Shown here piece by piece: positions 1-10,807 of a stretch of 31,848 bases of DNA. Below the pieces are notes generated by a model, which was given only the letters and a program-made list of their open reading frames with translations, did no database searches and was not told the DNA's origin. Both the position numbers and the translations under genes were made by a program. The stretch spans positions 1 to 31,848 of the forward strand of contig FMBT01000636.1 in assembly GCA_900095095.1 (NCBI GenBank), read 5' to 3'. Every line of letters starts with the position of its first letter. The first letter of the stretch is position 1. This stretch comes from Fragilariopsis cylindrus CCMP1102. Taxonomy: Eukaryota; Bacillariophyta; Bacillariophyceae; Bacillariales; Bacillariaceae.

Positions 1-1315
1 TTTTCATTGTGTGGCATTGATACTTTCATGAATGTTTGTTGATTTGTATTGTCTCTATTTCTATTTTGATCAAAGAAATCATCAAAATGTTGCTGGTGTT
101 TTGGGGAAAATCATTGTTTATGTTGCGGATGTCTTTGGTACTGGTGATGTAGCTGAATTTGTTGGGTGGAATATAATTGTTGGTTCTCTGTGCTGCATTT
201 CTCTCATTACATTCTTTATAATAATTTTTCCATCTTTACCTGCTTTGTTTTCTGGTCTCCATGGCAATTGTAAAAGTATATGTTGCCATGTCTGTTGGTT
301 CTACTATTGAAACACGTCCTCCTCTCTTTCTGTTGGTGTTATTATTATTGCTGTTGTCTCCGTTGTTGTTGCCATTGTCGTTGTTTCCATTATTTCCACC
401 ACTTTCACTTGGATTATTTCCATTATTTCCTTCACTTCCTGTGGTATTTTCTGTATCATTTCCATCTTCCTGCATTTGTTCATCTGTCGCACGTTCCGTT
501 GCTAATCGTCTGTTTTCATTATCTCCTGCTTGTTCATTTGCCATTGTTACTATTCTTTCTTTTCCTAGTTCTTTTTCTTCACTTGTTGTTGTGTTTGTAA
601 TATTTTTATTATTTTTATTGTTTTCGTTATTTTCTTTCTCCTCTTCTTCTTTATCTTCTTTGTCGTCTTCTTGCTTCTTCTCTTCAATTCGTGGTGGTGT
701 TAGACGTTGTTCACTGCGTCTGTTAACTTCAAATTCAATTCCATCGGTGGTCGTACTTGTACATCTGTTGTTTTCATTCTTTTTGGTGTTTTTATTGCTG
801 TTTACGTCCATCCGTTTCTTCGTTTCTTCATCTTCTTCTTCTTCGTCTTCATCTTCATCTTCATCTTCATCTTCATCTTCTTCTGTTGTTGGTATTTGTT
901 TCATTAGTTGCTTTGTCATATTGTATGATGTGTCATCTGGTATGGTACATCTGTTGCTACGTACAGGTGATTCGATTCGTACTTCCATTTCTCCATTCTT
1001 CACTGTCTTTGTTGCTACGTTGATGGTTGTTATGATTGAGTCAATGATTGGCCTTTCCATGGTTGTTGTTTTGGGTTTACGTCCTCCGCTTGCATTGATC
1101 TTTGTCCATCCTTGTTCATCGGTTTCAGGTATTTTACCATTGTCGCTAATGCCTATAATTCCATTTTCACTGTTTTCGTTCAATTTCATCGATTTTTGGT
1201 CCAAATTGTCCCCACTTCTTGCTTCCATTGTAGACCCTATTGATACGTTGTCATACATGTCTTCTCCATTGTTGTGGCTCCATCCTTGACGGATTAATAA
1301 TGGCTTAGTTATCAT
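1..1315 (-). pseudogene. Low-complexity acidic/Asn-rich protein with a TE-like C-terminal segment, frame-shifted, cut by the window edge
   Basis: The main frame runs from an ATG at 1315 down to a stop at 236. It encodes a hydrophilic protein with an N-terminal segment around EQGWTKINASGGRKPKT, a long Asp/Glu run (coded by TCATCT repeats on the plus strand near 821-892), Glu/Lys/Asn-rich stretches and an Asn/Gly-rich tail. Just before the stop it reads TYTFTIAMETRKQ. In the next frame it continues with KIIIKNVMREMQHREPTI and then IFHPTN, and in a third frame with TFMKVSMPHNE at the edge. I have an impression that a beta-strand of this kind followed by a helix and a 'HP' motif occurs in large repeat-associated diatom proteins, but I cannot name a family. 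The frame changes near 236 and near 118 mean a decayed element, assembly indels or an unrecognised intron. It diverges from the piggyBac gene to its right. Whether both belong to one element is unknown. Confidence 0.45.
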
Positions 1316-1354
1316 CGTCAACAGTCTCTTTTTAGAGGGTTGGTTCAGAGATTC

Positions 1355-1370
1355 ACGTAGAAATCTACGT
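1355..1370. repeat. Inverted repeat ACGTAGA-AA-TCTACGT between the divergent ORFs
   Basis: Seven-base arms (1355-1361 and 1364-1370) match perfectly around a 2-base spacer. It lies in the 155-bp gap between the minus-strand low-complexity ORF and the piggyBac ORF, so it could be a regulatory or transposase-binding site. No function is shown. Confidence 0.5.
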
Positions 1371-1425
1371 AGTTTCAGTACTGAGGGTATTTAAGTGATA
1401 TAACTTGAGGTGCGCGTTTTCAATT

Positions 1426-1441
1426 AATTCCAGCTGGAATT
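1426..1441. repeat. 16-bp perfect palindrome just upstream of the transposase
   Basis: AATTCCAGCTGGAATT is a perfect palindrome 28 bp before the first ATG of the transposase. A TATA-like stretch (GTATTTAAG) lies about 40 bp upstream. It may be a subterminal or promoter element of the transposon. Confidence 0.5.
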
Positions 1442-1469
1442 GTTAAGAGATGACAATGATAGATATCTT

Positions 1470-3738
1470 ATGAATTATACTGCTGTTTCTACCTATGCAG
1501 ATAGCGACTCGTCCACTATTGACGAGTACCAGCTTCCATTCGCTGCTATCTATGATGGAGATGATATTATTGATGCTAACAATGGTGTTAGGTATTTTCG
1601 AACACCTCCTTCTGAATGGAGTAAAGTTGAGTTGGAAGATGGTGTTAGTGAAGGTGGAAGGACAATAGATCCAATCGAATGGACTGGAGAGAAGGAGGAG
1701 CCCGTAAATATAACTGATGAGGAGATCGAATCATTAAAAGACAGTGATGGAGAGATCAGGTATGAGAAAGTTTTTGAATGGCTTCTTCCAAGGTTTGGTG
1801 AAGACAACAATGAAACTTTATTTGATTGGCAAGCTGCAAGAATGAGGAATTATATGAGAAAGAAAGAGGTTGAAGATGGATGGAAACCGAAATACTATCA
1901 AGGAGATGATACGATTCAACCTAATCATGTGGCAAGATTCTATGGTTCATTGCTTGCTAAGATGCTAACTGGTAGTCGATCGATTAATCAAATGTTTTGT
2001 ACAAGAGAAATCTTCAATGCAGTACCACCTATTCAAGAATCAATGCCAAAGAATGCTTTGGAAGACATGACTAGCTGTCTGCACTACAGTGATGATTGGG
2101 ATGTCATGGGAGATGAGGATTGGGATGAGGTGTATGATGATCCAAAAGTTATTGCACCACCACACACAGCAAGACATAGAGTGAAACATGGGATATTAGA
2201 AGATTGCTATATTCAGGTATGTAATATGTTTGTTGTTGTTGTTGTTGTTGTTGTTTCGAATCGATTACTAACCTACCCTCCTTGTTCTTCTTCTTCTTCT
2301 TCTTACAAGCGATGGCAGTACTGTGTCAACCCATCAAGATGGATCACAACTGATGAAAGTCGAATTGCAGGATGGTATCATAGTTGTATGACTATAGGAC
2401 CAGACCCCAAACCAATTCGAACTGGGGCCACTCTTCATACTGTCTGCATTACTCAAGGTCCTCTCAGCTCATACAAGCTGTATGCTAGAGTCTATGGTGG
2501 TAAAGATGATCAAGATATGAATGTACATCACAAGCATACTGTTAAGAGGGCTAAGATGGTATCACTCTATGATTTTATGCTTGAATCATTTAAACATAAA
2601 GGACATTGTGTTGTAATGGACTCTGCATACATGAGTGATGCTATGGCCCAAATCGGTCGCAACCATTGGGGTATTAATATGGTTGGTACTTGTCAATCGG
2701 ATCGGACAGGGGCTGGAAAGCTTGGCAAGGCTGATGTCAAAGCAAAGGAAGTTGTTATTGGTAGTCATGAGTCTCTTATGTACCAAGCCATTGCTTTATA
2801 CTGTTTGGGGAGACAACAACTTTGTCAAGACGCTTTCGAATTTCCATTCACCAGTTGTAGTGAGAGGTGGAATGAAAAGGAAGAAAAGAAATAGAAGCAC
2901 CAAGAGAAGAGATAGAGAGTTTACTGATGTCGATTGTCCTATTCAACAAAAGGATTACTGTGAGACATATCATTTGATTGATAAAGGCAATGGTGCTGAA
3001 GCCAAGTATGATCTCTCTACTGAATCGCATTTGCATGGTTGGTCCCCCAAGTTAGCAGCCAGATATTTCAATATGAATATTAATAATGCCTACAAGATTC
3101 ATTGTTATCTGTTTAAGAAGCATCATCCAACCAAAGTTGTAATGCCCTTGAAAGAATGCATACATAATTTGACACACTCTCTTCTACAAAGAGGTGATAC
3201 TATGAGGAAGCGAGGGGGTGGAGCTCCACCCAAAGCGACCAAGGATATTACTACTTCATCTTCTGTGGATGGAAGAAAAGTTAGATCTGATTCTGTTAGA
3301 CAACCATTCACCTCCCCTACTGCAACAGTACACACTGCAACTCCTCAAACACCAGTGTCTGATCTTACTGGTCGGGCTCTTCGTTATCGTAAAGCTTCTT
3401 CTAAGCTTCGAAAGGAACGCCAGCCTGGAAGGGTTCATATATCTGTACCAGTGGTTGTTAAGAAGAATAGGGCTACATCTTATTGCAAGTACCACAAGTG
3501 TCCTGGTAAGAATACTGGAGCAAAGAGAAAAAGAGCCTACATGTCAAAGTATGCATGTGAAGACTGTAGTCTGGAGAAGGGTGTCGATTTTTTCCTATGT
3601 AACTCTACCAAGAGTGTGGGTGGAAATTTGGTAGTAGTTGATTGTCACACAGCATATCATGTGGAAAAGAAATTATATACAGCACCATCACCAGTGAGTA
3701 CTGCTGAAAGTAGTATTATATCCGAGCTAACAGAGTAG
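1470..3738 (+). pseudogene. piggyBac-type transposase (DDE_Tnp_1_7-like), one intron and one frame break
   Basis: Cut-and-paste DNA transposase of the piggyBac superfamily. The first ATG is at 1470; the frame is open from 1440 but without an ATG. A 93-bp GT-AG intron at 2217-2309 (CAG|GTATGT ... TTACAAG|) is rich in GTT and TTC, keeps frame and so hides inside an open frame. The DDE core is visible: TTDESRIAGWYHS (candidate first Asp, codon 2352), HCVVMDSAYMSD (second Asp, codon 2619), then GDNNFVKTLSNFHSPV and YHLIDKGNGAEAKYDLS (candidate third Asp, codon 2980). Between the second Asp and GDNNFVK the frame moves by one base at about 2790-2805. Removing one base restores a protein of about 724 residues. 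The C-terminus has the Cys/His-rich pattern of piggyBac (SYCKYHKCPGK, YACEDC, LCNS, DCHTAYH). I did not find TTAA-flanked terminal inverted repeats, so element ends are undefined. Confidence 0.85.
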
Positions 3739-4195
3739 TAGATACTTAACCAGGTAATATATAACCTCTGTTTAATGGAGATCATGTCCGTTATCTTCTT
3801 TTTTACTGTAGTTGAGTATACACACACATACTGTTAGCATGTGTGTGTATACTCGGATTTCCCATTATCAATCTTGATTTCGAACGAAAACACCGGTATT
3901 TAGCGCGTGTTAATTTAGCGCGCTTCATGGTTTATGTACTCAAATCCGTTGTCTAACTTCAGCGTAATAAAATCTTCCACAAATCCATTGGATTTGGCTA
4001 GATCGATATTATTAATAACTGAGGTGTCTAGTTCAAGTCCATCTAGCGCCATCTAACAGGCTGAATGATTTTGTATTTATCTAGCAATCAACCAGTGAAA
4101 ATTCGCTATATTTTCTAAGTTAAATTATTTTTTTTGGAAAAATAACACGTGATTTAACTAGCAATTTTTTTAATAAAAAGACGAAAAAATCCTTA
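3739..4195. other. Gene-free flank of the transposase
   Basis: Apart from the hairpin, I see only AT-rich sequence and a short direct repeat of TTTAGCGCG at about 3899-3921. No coding potential is seen. The right end of the transposon is probably here but was not located. Confidence 0.4.
3814..3854. repeat. Perfect 16-bp-arm hairpin downstream of the transposase
   Basis: GAGTATACACACACAT (3814-3829) is followed by a 9-base loop and its exact reverse complement (3839-3854). It lies 76 bp after the transposase stop. The purine/pyrimidine-alternating arms could extrude as a cruciform. It may be a subterminal repeat, a transcript-end structure, or a separate small element. Confidence 0.75.
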
Positions 4196-4680
4196 TAGCT
4201 TGAATGCTGTTAAAGCACAAGGATCATGTAGTTGCAGCAACTTAGTGTGGGACATGCCAAAAATATGCTGATGAGTGTGTTCCAAGATGCAATTTTCTTG
4301 GCAACACCCATAGAAGAATAAGACATGATTCTCAAAGAGATAATGGACTTTGACTTGGAAGAAGAAATGACCACCTGTGCTTGTTGAGCACATGGAAGTA
4401 GATATGGATACTGCTTCAGGATTTGCATACCTGATGATTCTCACAGGGAGGGTGGCTACAGCATGGGGAAATGTTATTGACACAGGAACAACCATGTTGA
4501 ATGAACTCTACTAACAAAAATTCCTAGATGATACCCCATGAAAATGTTTTGGTTCAAGTGCATGAAAATTGGCAGAAACCCCTGCAAAACTACGTTGGAG
4601 GACTAGCATTGAGGTTGGCAGCAGAAATGGAAGCATATGCAGTAGAAGTCACACTTGGTATGAAAACAAGCTTCTAAATG
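4196..4680 (+). pseudogene. Degraded coding relic, unrecognised
   Basis: Three short stretches read like protein in three successive plus frames. From 4283 the frame gives QDAIFLATPIEE, a stop, then DMILKEIMDFDLEEEMTT. From about 4383 another frame gives VEHMEVDMDTASGFAYLMIL and GRVATAWGNVIDTGTTML. From 4546 a third gives VLVQVHENWQKPLQNYVGGL and then ALRLAAEMEAYAVEVTL, ending at a TAA at 4675-4677. The repeated frame changes and stops suggest a decayed gene, probably mobile-element derived given its neighbours. I do not recognise the family. Confidence 0.35.
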
Positions 4681-4789
4681 AAAGTAGCTTGATCAAAAAT
4701 GGAAATATAATATATTATCAAAACAGAGTTGAAATAGTCTCATGCACAAATTATCTGAGATTTGTTGGGACCAGTTCATCCTCATTATC

Positions 4790-5000
4790 TTCTAGTTCAT
4801 CTTTGGTATCAGATCATCTTCCTTGTCTTCATTGCTATGGCTACTATTATCAGCATTGGAATCAGCATCAACTTCCAATTCAAAACTTTCAAATGGTTCA
4901 TAATTGTTACTATCTTCCTCCACTCCTGAGCCTTCATTGTTCTATCATCAGGGAAGCAATTTCTCTGTTGGTCACCATCATGGGCATGATCATCACTGTT
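4790..5000 (-). pseudogene. Acidic coding remnant on the minus strand
   Basis: Read on the minus strand, about 4990 to 4795 gives NNEGSGVEEDSNNYEPFESF followed by ELEVDADSNADNSSHSNEDK, then a stop at DLIPKMN*. This Asp/Glu/Ser/Asn-rich linker looks like a disordered protein segment. It faces the plus-strand relic to its left. No start, domain or homologue is recognised, and low-complexity DNA can mimic such peptides. Confidence 0.25.
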
Positions 5001-5030
5001 AAGCAAGCAGGTTGTTGGAACAAATATTAA

Positions 5031-6031
5031 ATGGATTAGGTCAGGTCAAAGCAAGCATAGATTTACAAGACTCAAAGTGATGATGTTAATACTATTTGGA
5101 TGTTGCGTCTGATCCTGAATCCTTGAATGAAGTTGATACATTATTGTAGCTAGCATCTTTTCTCTACCCACATGTGTAACAGATTAACATGGTGGTATGA
5201 ATGGCGTCAGAAACTTGTCACCGGCAACAATCAGCCAATTAGCAATCAGCTCCAATATCATCTCCAGGGAAGGAGTTTGGAATATTTATCTATCTTTGTA
5301 TTGAACTACTTATATTATAACTGGATTTATAAAGTCAACAAGTACTTTGAAGTGATACGAGGCTTGAGGCCTATACTATAGTACCTATCTTCATTTCCCT
5401 TTGAAGACCATCAGGGCATTCTAAGATTTGACCAGTTCCAAAAATTGAACGGCTTGCTCTAGAAAAGTAATTGTGATATTGCTCCATTCAAAAGTTAGGT
5501 AGGGGGGGGGGGGGTGTCCCAGCAATGCATTGACTTTCATAATCTATTCAGGAAACATAGAAAATACCATGGTTTAAATTGTTTTCTTAGTTATATTTGA
5601 CTAGTTGAACTACCTAATGTATAGTATGTATCTCACCTTTACATTTTTCTATGATCTTCTTGAGTGTAGTGGTCAAACAGTAATAAATAGTGCTTGTAAA
5701 TTGCGGAGGGTCCCCCCTTCAATTACAGGATATGTTTTATGGCAGTGACCATTACATTAGTATTGGCCAGTTCTAAATCTAGAAAACACTTGTTATTTGT
5801 GTTACTATATTGCTGAACTGTCTAGTCATTCTTACTATCAGAGTGTTAGAAGGGGATCCATTATCAACGGGTATGTTTGACCTGTTTTGTATTAAAATAA
5901 AATACCATGTCTTCTTGTAGAATGAATCGACTCCCGCCCACCTAATAAAGAAATAGCATTTTCATACAAATATTTACCCGCGTATGGACGGAAAGATGGT
6001 CCTGTGAAAGAAGTGCATAAATGTTGTTAGG
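5031..6031. other. Gene-free AT-rich spacer
   Basis: No frame here has convincing coding character. The only distinctive local feature is a 13-base G run at 5502-5514. Short plus-strand open frames near 5172-5381 are unremarkable in composition. Confidence 0.5.
5502..5514 (+). repeat. Poly-G run, 13 bases
   Basis: An uninterrupted run of 13 G in otherwise AT-rich DNA. Its true length is a likely place for sequencing error. Confidence 0.8.
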
Positions 6032-6160
6032 TGACGACTAATGACGATTTTACTATTGCCTAATTTCTTCGCTACCTAACACCGTTTAAATAATACTTCA
6101 GTTCAAGATTATTATCTATCATAATTTATTACTTGGTCTTTTACTATCTGTTCTCTTCGT
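6032..6160 (-). repeat. Inverted copy of the ~154-bp repeat
   Basis: Its reverse complement matches blocks of the tandem pair at 6907-7226: AGAGAACAGATAGTAAAAGA, a block ending in ATCTTGAACTGAAGTAT, and AGTAAAATCGTCATTAGTC. It also carries CGGTGTTAG and GAAGAAATTAGGC, which lie at 6872-6899 just before the tandem pair. The block order is circularly permuted relative to 6871-7060, as expected if both sides once were tandem arrays. Confidence 0.75.
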
Positions 6161-6906
6161 AATTGTTTCGGACGATATTCAATATTAATAATATTATCTA
6201 TCATTCCAATTTCTGTTTATTGATAAATAAATTATTTGGGCCTGTTTATTCTCGATTACAATTAATGATAATGGACATGCCAAAACCGAAAACTACTTAA
6301 TGAAACTATAATTTATTCGATACTTATATCTCTATTTTGATAATACGATGCACAGTTCTACAGCTGCTCACCGATTATTCAATTTTATTTTATTTTTTAA
6401 CTATGCTCTTTAAATGCGTCGTCGACGAATCGTTCTCTTTTCCTTTCACTTATTGATCCTGGAGAAGAACCATTTTGTTTCCTAATTAGGCTACGCGGAG
6501 GCGGATACGGTTTTACGTAATGCGACTACATCTTCTTTATCATTCCAAAACTGCACTGATTGATACACTGATTCTCCCCTCCGAAGGCTGTATGCAATTA
6601 TAAAAGACATTGGGATTACATCCATCGCTTTGTAATATATATCTGATCCGGTTTCGCTACTGTATCAGTACAAAAAGTATGTAAGTAGAGCTTTGTAAAA
6701 AGACACAAATTTTATATATATAATACTATATAGCCTTATGATAATATTATAATATATATGTAAGTTAGGGCAATAATCGATCTTGAAAATAGAAGCACAA
6801 TGACATACAATGCCTACATTTTTCGCCAAAAAGATTTAATAATATATCTATGTCGTACTTGTATGTTTAGACGGTGTTAGTTACCGAAGAAATTAGGCTC
6901 TAGTAA
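6161..6906. other. AT-rich interior between the inverted repeat copies
   Basis: No ORF or RNA gene is recognised. The stretch is rich in ATATAT (about 6713-6760). It forms the central part of a possible fold-back structure whose arms are the repeats on either side. Confidence 0.45.
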
Positions 6907-7060
6907 AATCGTCATTAGTCATCCGAAAGAAGTACAAAGAGAACAGATAGTAAAAGACCTAGTAATAAAAATTAAGATAAATAATAATCTTGAACTGAAG
7001 TATTTACAATATTTACTATCAAAAATCCTAATCGTTGTTTTTCTCATTTAACGATAGTAG
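6907..7060 (+). repeat. Tandem repeat unit 1 (154 bp)
   Basis: It starts AATCGTCATTAGTCATCCGA and ends with CCTAATCG, TTGTTTTTC and an ACGATAGTAG tail. It is followed head-to-tail by unit 2, with the same internal order: ACAGATAGTAAAAGACC, then TCTTGAACTGAAGTATTTAC. Confidence 0.8.
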
Positions 7061-7226
7061 AATCGTCATTAGTCATCCGAAAGAAGCGCAAAGAGAACAG
7101 ATAGTAAAAGACCCAGTAATAAATTAAGATAAATAACAATCTTGAACTGAAGTATTTACAATTTACTATGGTCGATGAAACATTTCATCAAAAAATCCTA
7201 ATCGTTGTTTTTCCTTTAACGATTAG
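7061..7226 (+). repeat. Tandem repeat unit 2
   Basis: Second copy, with small substitutions and an insertion of about 20 bases (GGTCGATGAAACATTTCATC region, near 7169-7190) absent from unit 1. It ends about 135 bp before the M11 peptidase start codon, so it overlaps the likely promoter of that gene. Confidence 0.8.
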
Positions 7227-7362
7227 AACTGAAAAAAAGTCGAATCCGTACAAAAATTTCGAAATCATTATTATTCCACTATCAGCTCTTATCTCATAAG
7301 ACTTATTTCGATACCAAGTTTAACCAAAAGAAACCAAACCAAACTTTAGAACCAATCGAAAA

Positions 7363-9559
7363 ATGAAACTCTTCTTTTTCAATCTACTCCTAGCAATTGC
7401 TGGGCCAAATACTGTAATGGCGGCTCATGGACCTCACACCATTGAGTGTGAGTTGCAATCAACTGATTCCACTTTCATTTCTTTTTCTGCAGAGTTAAAT
7501 GATAACAAGGAAGAACTTGAAGAATGGAATTGTATTGACGATCAAGATGTTCTCTATGATCTAGATGAAGGTTGGGAACGACTTCTTGAAGAACACATTA
7601 TTATCTCAGGTCAAACCATAGTTAAGTTTATCGATGTTACTGTCATACCAGAAACGGGTGTATATAGTCTACCCGTAATCGTGGTAGATGCGAACTCGAG
7701 ATTTGAATTTTTCGATGAGGTTGATACCCCCGAGCAAAGAAGACTGATGGTGCCAACAAAGGGTGAATCTGAAGTTTTGGTTGTCCGTATCACCGATGCC
7801 AGTGGAGAGGCACCGTCAATGGATGCAACGGAAATTTCTAACAGAGTCTTTGGGACATCCACAGAGATGGACTCATTGAAGTCACAAGTAGGTGCATGTA
7901 GTGGCAATCAGCTGAATTTAATTCCGTCTACTCGCGAAGCTGAAATTGTAGATGGAGTTTTAGAACTTTCCATTGATGTGAATGTGGCTGATTTCGATGG
8001 TTCGCAGCGCAAATTCTTGGAGAGAGTTGTGAACAATATGGTCAAAGACAAAGGATACGCCGTCAGAAGTTGTAAGTATATACGATTGTTGGATTAATGT
8101 CGTCCGCCGTTTCTGCATCCTTTAACACACACATATGCATACATACATACATACATACATATACAAATCTCTCACAATCATACGTCCATCCTCATTTTCT
8201 TTCATGCGTTCCTCCCAAATTAATTTAATATCAGTTGGACTCGTTATGTACATCATGCCAGATTCGACTGATCTTGGATTTAATAATGTTATTGGTTATG
8301 CTTATGTAAATGGTGTCAAGTCGGTTTATAGAGGAATTCCAACATTTCAAACTCTATTTCACGAAATTGGACACAATCTTGGACTTGCACATTCAGGACT
8401 AGAAACTGAAGGCAATCTCAATGCGTTCGTAAATGAATATGGAGATACAACTTGTCAGATGGGTTCTTCATCTCAAGACCTCAAGTGCTTCAATGGAGCA
8501 AAATCACATAAACTCGGATGGTACAACCAAGCCGATAAGATTGGACACGAAGATTTAGACCGCGAGGCCTCATGGAGAGGTAAAATTGTTGGCGTCCACG
8601 ATTACTTTGGAGAAAATTATAAAGATGGAGAAGTCGCTGGATGTGAAGGTCATCGTGTTGTTGTCAATATCGGGGACCTATTCATTGCTTTTAACAGAGC
8701 CGAAAGTTTTACCAGGGACGTGCCAGAGGCAAATATGGTCACTGTAACAGAGAATGTGATTAAAAGGAGTAAAATTCACTCCATGCGGAAGGTTAATGGT
8801 CTACTTAATGAAAATGATGTTAGTACATTTGAAACCGCTTCTGGTGAAAAATATAGTGTAATGGTATGCGAAATCTCCATCGATGACAATGATCCTAACG
8901 TACTCGATTACGCAGATGTGATCATCTATCGCAACGATGATGGATCGATTATCAAGTCTTGTGATATCGAGTCAAATACTAACGCTTGCCTCAGCACCGA
9001 TACCGTCACTGACGAGGAGACTGACGAGGATAATACAGAAGACGTGCTAACTCTTACTGGGAATACTGGTGGGTCCTGTACCGATGATGTGAAACTCGTC
9101 AAACAGCACGGTATCACTGCCTTCCCCGAAGTTGCAACACCCGCGGTCAAGATTATCTCACAAGACGAAAGTACTGTGACTGTAAAACTCCAACAATCGT
9201 GGATGAGTACTACTACGATCGATTACATCTTCTACGAATACAAGGAAGACAAGTTCAATTCAAAATGTTACGAAGAATCTGATGTCGATCTTGGTTCCGT
9301 TTATGATACCATTACGATCCAATGTAATATTATGACCCCAATAGCATTCCTTCAAATCTGCGTTGCCGATAAGATCACTAAGGACTTTCTACAACTAGAA
9401 GACAATGGAACTATTCCAAAATGTTGCCATTCCGATCAACCAGAAATTCCAGCTGTTTGTTATGACCTTCAAATCAATTGTGCACCGGAATGCGCCGAAA
9501 ATGCCAGTGCATCTCGTCGGAACTTAATTCGTGGTGGATCTTTTAGAGAGTACTTGTAA
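7363..9559 (+). CDS. Secreted peptidase M11 (gametolysin-type zinc metalloprotease)
   Basis: Predicted secreted zinc endopeptidase. Two exons, 7363-8071 and 8235-9559, are joined across a 163-bp intron (GTAAGT at 8072, TCAG ending at 8234). The join keeps frame and gives about 677 residues. An N-terminal signal peptide (MKLFFFNLLLAIAGPNTVMA) is followed by a prodomain-like region. The catalytic motif HEIGHNLGLAHS is at about residues 279-290 (zinc ligands H279, H283, H289; catalytic E280). A Met-turn candidate lies at M312 in CQMGSSS, followed by CFNGAKSHKLGWY, as in gametolysins. After the protease domain comes an acidic Asp/Thr/Glu linker and a Cys-containing C-terminal region ending CYDLQINCAPECAEN. 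In green algae this family dissolves the cell wall glycoprotein matrix. The substrate here is unknown; extracellular matrix, mating or nutrient proteolysis are possible. The reading frame is intact. An ATG inside the intron would give a false separate ORF. Confidence 0.88.
8138..8163 (+). repeat. CATA microsatellite inside the M11 intron
   Basis: About six CATA units lie within the intron of the M11 gene, preceded by a short CA tract. This explains why the intron appears open in one frame. Confidence 0.8.
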
Positions 9560-10807
9560 AAAGGTTTTACTACTATCAATTGAAGAGAGCAGCACATTAT
9601 TATTTACATATTCGCGAATATACATACATATTCTTTCAACTTATAGGGAAAAAAAAGACACATGCTAGAAAGAAGAAAAATACATGAGGGGAACGATGGT
9701 AAATGCATACAAATTAAATATTAGAACATTACCTTCACAAAATAACTCCGACTATCACTATGATATTATCATACTATACTAGTACCTAATTTATAATTTA
9801 TAATAGTTCTACTTGTAACTTTGTTCGCTCTTTTTATCCCCTATAATTAGAAGACTGTCTACTTTTATCGTACCAGTATGCCACGACTTCCCGATTGTTT
9901 GAAGCATCCTCTATAAAAAAACAAGACGCAGTATCAACGTTGAGTTTTGCAATCAAAAAATAAGAACCAAACATATTGAATATTGTTAATGCTTCAAGTT
10001 AGAATGCGACGTACGACCAATGCAGTAACAGCCCATCGAATTGCAGCCCCCATGGTCACAATCTAAAACAACTAAAACCAAGATGATACACGAATTGTAT
10101 ATGCTTGTTAAACACTATTACCATCAAAATGAGACGACGAGGACAGACAATGGAAGAAAACATCAGAATAACTAGCTATGCAGCATAGGGAATATACAGA
10201 ATCACATGTTGCAGTTGAAGTTGCATACAGTAATATGGACTATCTGGAACATCATATCTATCTTACAGCATATTGTGTGGTATATATGTACAACCTATAC
10301 AATGATTATGACTGTTGGTTGGTTGATGGATGATGTGCAAGCTGGGAGTAACTAGTAATTTAAGTTGAAAGCTTCAACAGGAACATATTTTCTATGCTGT
10401 TTGATAATATATTTTTTGTTTGTTAGTTACTGCAGCTGCTGCTTTCTCTTGCGTTTTAGTGGGTGTTCCTGTTTCTCTCTGTATCAAAGTTTGCTAGTAG
10501 GCTACTATGAGCTGCTAAACAAAAGTAGAAAAGTAGTATCTCATGAATAGAAATATGGTGATAGGTATTTATTTTAATACAGTTAGTACAGAACAAAAAT
10601 GAGCAAAGATTTTTTTATGAATAACGGACAGACGTGTTACGTCAATTTTCTTCTGTAGAATTTTTCGCGCCACCACTTTTCTTTCACCGAGATTGATCAT
10701 CGGTAGTATGATAGGAGCTGATTGACATGGTCGACAATAAGCACATCAAAAAAATTAAAGATACACGAAACACACTACAAAATAATCGATCTACAAAGTG
10801 ACCAAAG
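9560..10807. other. Intergenic, no gene seen
   Basis: AT-rich spacer between the M11 gene and the SCP2 gene. Small open frames (for example 10365-10550) have no coding character. No tRNA-like cloverleaf or strong repeat is recognised. Confidence 0.5.

Noticed and set aside
261-1289. Long plus-strand open frame of Ser/Leu/Phe-rich composition
   Set aside because: It is the antisense of the minus-strand low-complexity ORF. Ser and Leu runs come from GAA/GAT-rich coding on the other strand.
2790-2805. Programmed ribosomal frameshift in the transposase
   Set aside because: No typical slippery heptamer or following structure is evident, and similar breaks hit unrelated genes in the window, so an indel is simpler.
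2586-3495. Minus-strand open frames under the transposase
   Set aside because: They are antisense to the clear piggyBac domains and have no family features.
1322-3960. TTAA target sites as the ends of the piggyBac element (for example near 1424 and 3909)
   Set aside because: The sequences inside these TTAA sites are not inverted copies of each other, so they are not supported as ends.
8135-8234. A separate second gene starting at the ATA/CATA-rich open frame in front of the M11 catalytic domain
   Set aside because: The segment is intron DNA. GT-AG splicing joins the signal-peptide exon to the catalytic exon in frame.
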